A DNA stretch of 56,422 nucleotides from a virus, in IMG/VR virus record IMGVR_UViG_3300032288_002536, positions 1-56,422 of that record; one strand, written 5' to 3'. Under the pieces are notes generated by a model. The model was not told the DNA's origin and did no database searches. It saw only the letters and a list, made by a program, of their open reading frames with translations. Position numbers and translations under genes: made by a program. Positions 54,195 to 56,422 of this stretch are shown here, piece after piece; within the stretch, counting starts at the first letter, position 1; each line of letters starts with the position of its first letter.

Positions 54195-55364
54195 ATGGAG
54201 GAGATAGATTACATGTCAATGAGCTTGGAAGAGCTCAATCTAAAACTCCTTGAGTACCAAAAAAAATCATCAGATTTTTATAATACTGAACAGGGAATTA
54301 AATTAACTCTTAACAGTATATACGGAGCGACTGGAAATCAGTACTTTGCTTTATTTAATCCTGATGTAGCTGAAAGCACAACATTACAAGGACAGGACAT
54401 ATGGAAGTTTGCTGAGAAGATAATCAACAGATACTTCAATGATATGTGGCATCTTGATACAGAGCTCCATGAAAAAATGGAGGTGAGAAATGTCAGACAG
54501 CTAAGTCTTGATTTTATCATTTATGGCGATACTGATTCCAACTATATAAATCTTGGTGCTGTAATGGATTCGTGTGAATTCGATTATGAGCCTTTTGAAT
54601 TTGTAAAGAGACTTAACGAGCATAGATTAAAGGAGTATATTAAAAAGTGCTATGACATCTACTCTAAAAAATGGAACACTGAAAACTATCAAGATTTTGA
54701 GCTGGAAAGCTTATCTTATGCTGGGATATTTTTAGGAAAGAAAAAATATGTACTCCATATTGCTTGGCAAGATCCTAATAAAGATTTATTCCCTAGACTT
54801 TCTAAAATAAAATCCACTGGTATAGAATTAGCTCAAGGAGGAACCGCTCCATTTGCAAGAGAAAAACTCACATTCCTATTAAGACACATTTTTGAAAAGG
54901 GTAAATCTTTTGACATAAGAGAATTTGTTAAAATCCTAAAGGAGATAAAGAATGAGTTTAAAGTTCAAAGCCCAGATCAGATATCTATAGGAACGTCCGT
55001 TAATAACATAGAGAAATTTATAGTTAATGACACTTCTAAATTTGAGGTAGCTAAGGGATGTCCAATGCACGTTAGAGCTGCTGGATATCATAACTATATA
55101 CTAAACAATTCCAAATACAAAGCTAAGTACAGCTTAATAAGATCGTCTGAAAAAATTAAATACTATTACGTTAAAGTTAATAGTGAGAGGGAAAATAATG
55201 TCTTTGGATATCTTAATGGATCTTACCCTTATGAATTTGCTCCTCCTGTTGATTTTGATGAGCAATTCAACAGAGTTATCCTAGATCCAATCAATAGATT
55301 TATTGAGGCAATGGGATATTCACCTCTATCACCTAATCTACTATTGGTAAGGGCTTTGTTTTAA
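54195..55364 (+). CDS. 43B: DNA polymerase family B, C-terminal half (motifs B and C, thumb)
   Basis: 389 residues. The N-terminus is an acidic helix (MEEIDYMSMSLEELNLKLLE). Then come motif B KLTLNSIYGATGN (Lys36, Asn40, Tyr43), motif C IYGDTDSNY (Asp112, Asp114) and KKKYVLHI, a likely KKRY-type motif. A thumb domain follows. The C-terminus MGYSPLSPNLLLVRALF resembles the clamp-binding peptide of gp43. The protein lacks exonuclease and motif A, which are in the gene at 35768. There are no intein residues at either end. It lies right behind the clamp gene. Confidence 0.92.
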   Translation: MEEIDYMSMSLEELNLKLLEYQKKSSDFYNTEQGIKLTLNSIYGATGNQYFALFNPDVAESTTLQGQDIWKFAEKIINRYFNDMWHLDTELHEKMEVRNVRQLSLDFIIYGDTDSNYINLGAVMDSCEFDYEPFEFVKRLNEHRLKEYIKKCYDIYSKKWNTENYQDFELESLSYAGIFLGKKKYVLHIAWQDPNKDLFPRLSKIKSTGIELAQGGTAPFAREKLTFLLRHIFEKGKSFDIREFVKILKEIKNEFKVQSPDQISIGTSVNNIEKFIVNDTSKFEVAKGCPMHVRAAGYHNYILNNSKYKAKYSLIRSSEKIKYYYVKVNSERENNVFGYLNGSYPYEFAPPVDFDEQFNRVILDPINRFIEAMGYSPLSPNLLLVRALF

Positions 55365-55376
55365 TATCTTTTTGAT

Positions 55377-55384
55377 GATATATA
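55377..55384 (+). promoter_or_regulatory. GATATATA late-promoter-like element
   Basis: Ends 20 bases before ATG 55405 of a tagged gene, in the 40-base gap after the polymerase half. Confidence 0.42.
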
Positions 55385-55404
55385 GATGAATACGTGTTTA
55401 TCTA

Positions 55405-56160
55405 ATGCCAGGAAGAATTAAAAATTTTAGTCAATTCATTAATGAATCCAATAAAGTAGGGATTAATGAGGGATTCATATCGAGTTTAAAAAAATATGGA
55501 TCTATGGCCATTGGATGGTCTTATCAGCTTTTAAAAAATATAATAAATGGATTAATTGCTCCTATTCCCTACGGTCCAAAAAAAGGACTTCCTACCATTA
55601 TGCTTTTTATACCTGAGGCTGGCCCGATAAGTTCACAGATTGCTAAATTTGAAATGGGTAGAGATCCTTTAAAGGAAGCAGAACTTCCATTGGAATATTC
55701 AAAGGAATATGATACAGAGAGTTCTGATTTAGAAGATCCGTCTGAAAGTATAGTAGAATTGTATAATAATAAATATTATGGAGATGCCTCTAAAAATATC
55801 TTCATAGTTGATAAAAATGATACTGAGGGAGGAAAGAGCGTAGGAAAGGCTGGTGATAAATTAGGGATACCAGTTTTGATGATGGAGTTTAAATACATAG
55901 ATCCTAGAGATATTATAAAGGACGGATCACTAACAAATTCCGGAATACTTCCTACTGACAATGGGAAAGATAATAGGGGTGGTATTATATTTATAAATCA
56001 AATGGATAAGGGCGATTCTAATCTAAAGGGATACTTTACCAATCTTTCTAAATATGGGGAATCTGATGGATACTATCTTCCTAGCAAATGGATTATAGTT
56101 GCATCGGGAGAAAACCCAGATATGGTAGGGGATATCTCTTCATTCGAACTTAAAAAATAA
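55405..56160 (+). CDS. tagged degenerate MoxR-type AAA protein
   Basis: 251 residues. Starts MPGRIKNFSQFINESNKV: F-x-x-F-I-N-E-S tag. The second half resembles a MoxR-type AAA module: P-loop-like NDTEGGKSVGKAG (first Gly missing), DKLGIPVLMMEFKYIDPRDI, Walker-B-like GGIIFINQMD and YYLPSKWIIVASGENP, the sensor-1 region. The usual Walker B reads hhhhDE, but here it is I-N-Q, so ATP hydrolysis is not expected. The protein ends soon after sensor 1 with no lid or arginine finger. It may be a packaged pseudo-ATPase or decoy of a host complex. Confidence 0.6.
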   Translation: MPGRIKNFSQFINESNKVGINEGFISSLKKYGSMAIGWSYQLLKNIINGLIAPIPYGPKKGLPTIMLFIPEAGPISSQIAKFEMGRDPLKEAELPLEYSKEYDTESSDLEDPSESIVELYNNKYYGDASKNIFIVDKNDTEGGKSVGKAGDKLGIPVLMMEFKYIDPRDIIKDGSLTNSGILPTDNGKDNRGGIIFINQMDKGDSNLKGYFTNLSKYGESDGYYLPSKWIIVASGENPDMVGDISSFELKK

Positions 56161-56177
56161 ATTAAATAATCAATAAA

Positions 56178-56422
56178 ATGGGAATGACTTTCGACGAATT
56201 TAAAGTAAAAGGAACTGAATTTGAAATGGATCCTTTAACAACATCAACTAAATCACTAGGATCTGGGGTTGATGAACATTTTGTAAATCTATTGACTTTT
56301 CAGATGCAGTTAAAAGTTATGCACTGGGGTACTGAATCATACGCTCAACACAACGCATTTGGATCTACATATAGTGATATAGATGATGGATTGGATGCAC
56401 TGGTTGAATCATATCAAGGATA
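56178..56422 (+). CDS. DUF5856-like/ferritin-like protein, partial
   Basis: 81 complete codons, cut by the window edge. Starts MGMTFDEFKVKGTEFEMDPL, which includes a tag-like F-D-E-F near the start. The helix FVNLLTFQMQLKVMHWGTES followed by Y-A-Q-H-N-A-F and YSDIDDGLDALVESYQG fits the DUF5856 family of phages, four-helix ferritin/Dps-like proteins. Conserved His, Glu and Asp are in place. A18-base A-rich leader precedes it. The C-terminus is unknown. Confidence 0.6.
   Translation, partial: MGMTFDEFKVKGTEFEMDPLTTSTKSLGSGVDEHFVNLLTFQMQLKVMHWGTESYAQHNAFGSTYSDIDDGLDALVESYQG

Overview
The window is a piece of a large, AT-rich, T4-like myovirus genome. The diagnostic set is the T4 replication and recombination core: gp32-like ssDNA-binding protein, gp61-like primase, UvsY-like mediator, UvsW helicase, gp45 sliding clamp, gp39/60-like and gp52-like type II topoisomerase subunits and a gp43-like family B DNA polymerase. 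Class I ribonucleotide reductase, a dUTPase-like enzyme and very large tail or baseplate proteins accompany them. The host is probably a member of Bacteroidota. A 59-residue Hc1-type histone-like gene sits behind a textbook Bacteroidota promoter (TTTG, 20 bases, TATATTTG). Start codons follow A-rich leaders with essentially no Shine-Dalgarno sequence.

Layout. Bases 1-21.6 kb hold virion genes: a beta-propeller protein, a convergent phoH, four very large tail/baseplate-type proteins, a collagen-like fibre, a membrane-anchored coiled-coil protein (spanin candidate) and a tail-tube-like protein. Bases 21.6-26.5 kb are a compact recombination/replication operon (RuvC-like resolvase, gp32, primase, small ORF, UvsY, UvsW). 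Bases 26.5-35.7 kb are accessory: small tagged proteins, a ligase-like/NMN-adenylyltransferase fusion, the histone-like gene, a small heat-shock protein and an MBD4-like DNA glycosylase. Bases 35.8-44.2 kb carry the N-terminal half of DNA polymerase, dUTPase, nrdB, a collagen-like fibre, nrdA, adenylate kinase and a glycosyltransferase. Bases 44.2-56.4 kb carry the topoisomerase subunits, UV endonuclease, DnaJ, an L,D-transpeptidase-like protein, the clamp, the C-terminal half of DNA polymerase, a degenerate MoxR-type AAA protein and the start of a DUF5856-like gene. Apart from phoH and one small ORF, every gene is on the + strand. No stretch of 300 bases lacks a gene. I saw no tRNA, CRISPR array or insertion sequence.

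Two things stand out. First, the family B polymerase is split at the fingers into two genes about 17 kb apart: the first half has the exonuclease and motif A, the second has motifs B and C next to the clamp gene. Second, at least eight otherwise unrelated proteins begin with the same short tag (hydrophobic stretch, then F/Y-x-x-F-[IL]-x-E-S). The tag resembles the T4 capsid-targeting sequence cleaved by the gp21 prohead protease. Tagged proteins include an L,D-transpeptidase-like enzyme, a pseudo-AAA protein, a ParB-like protein, a possible ADP-ribosyltransferase and perhaps adenylate kinase. They could be a dispersed set of proteins packaged in the head and delivered with the DNA. A T4-late-promoter-like element (GATATATA or TATAAATA) recurs before many genes at two distances from the start codon, about 4-5 or about 17-22 bases. 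The short class would give nearly leaderless mRNAs.
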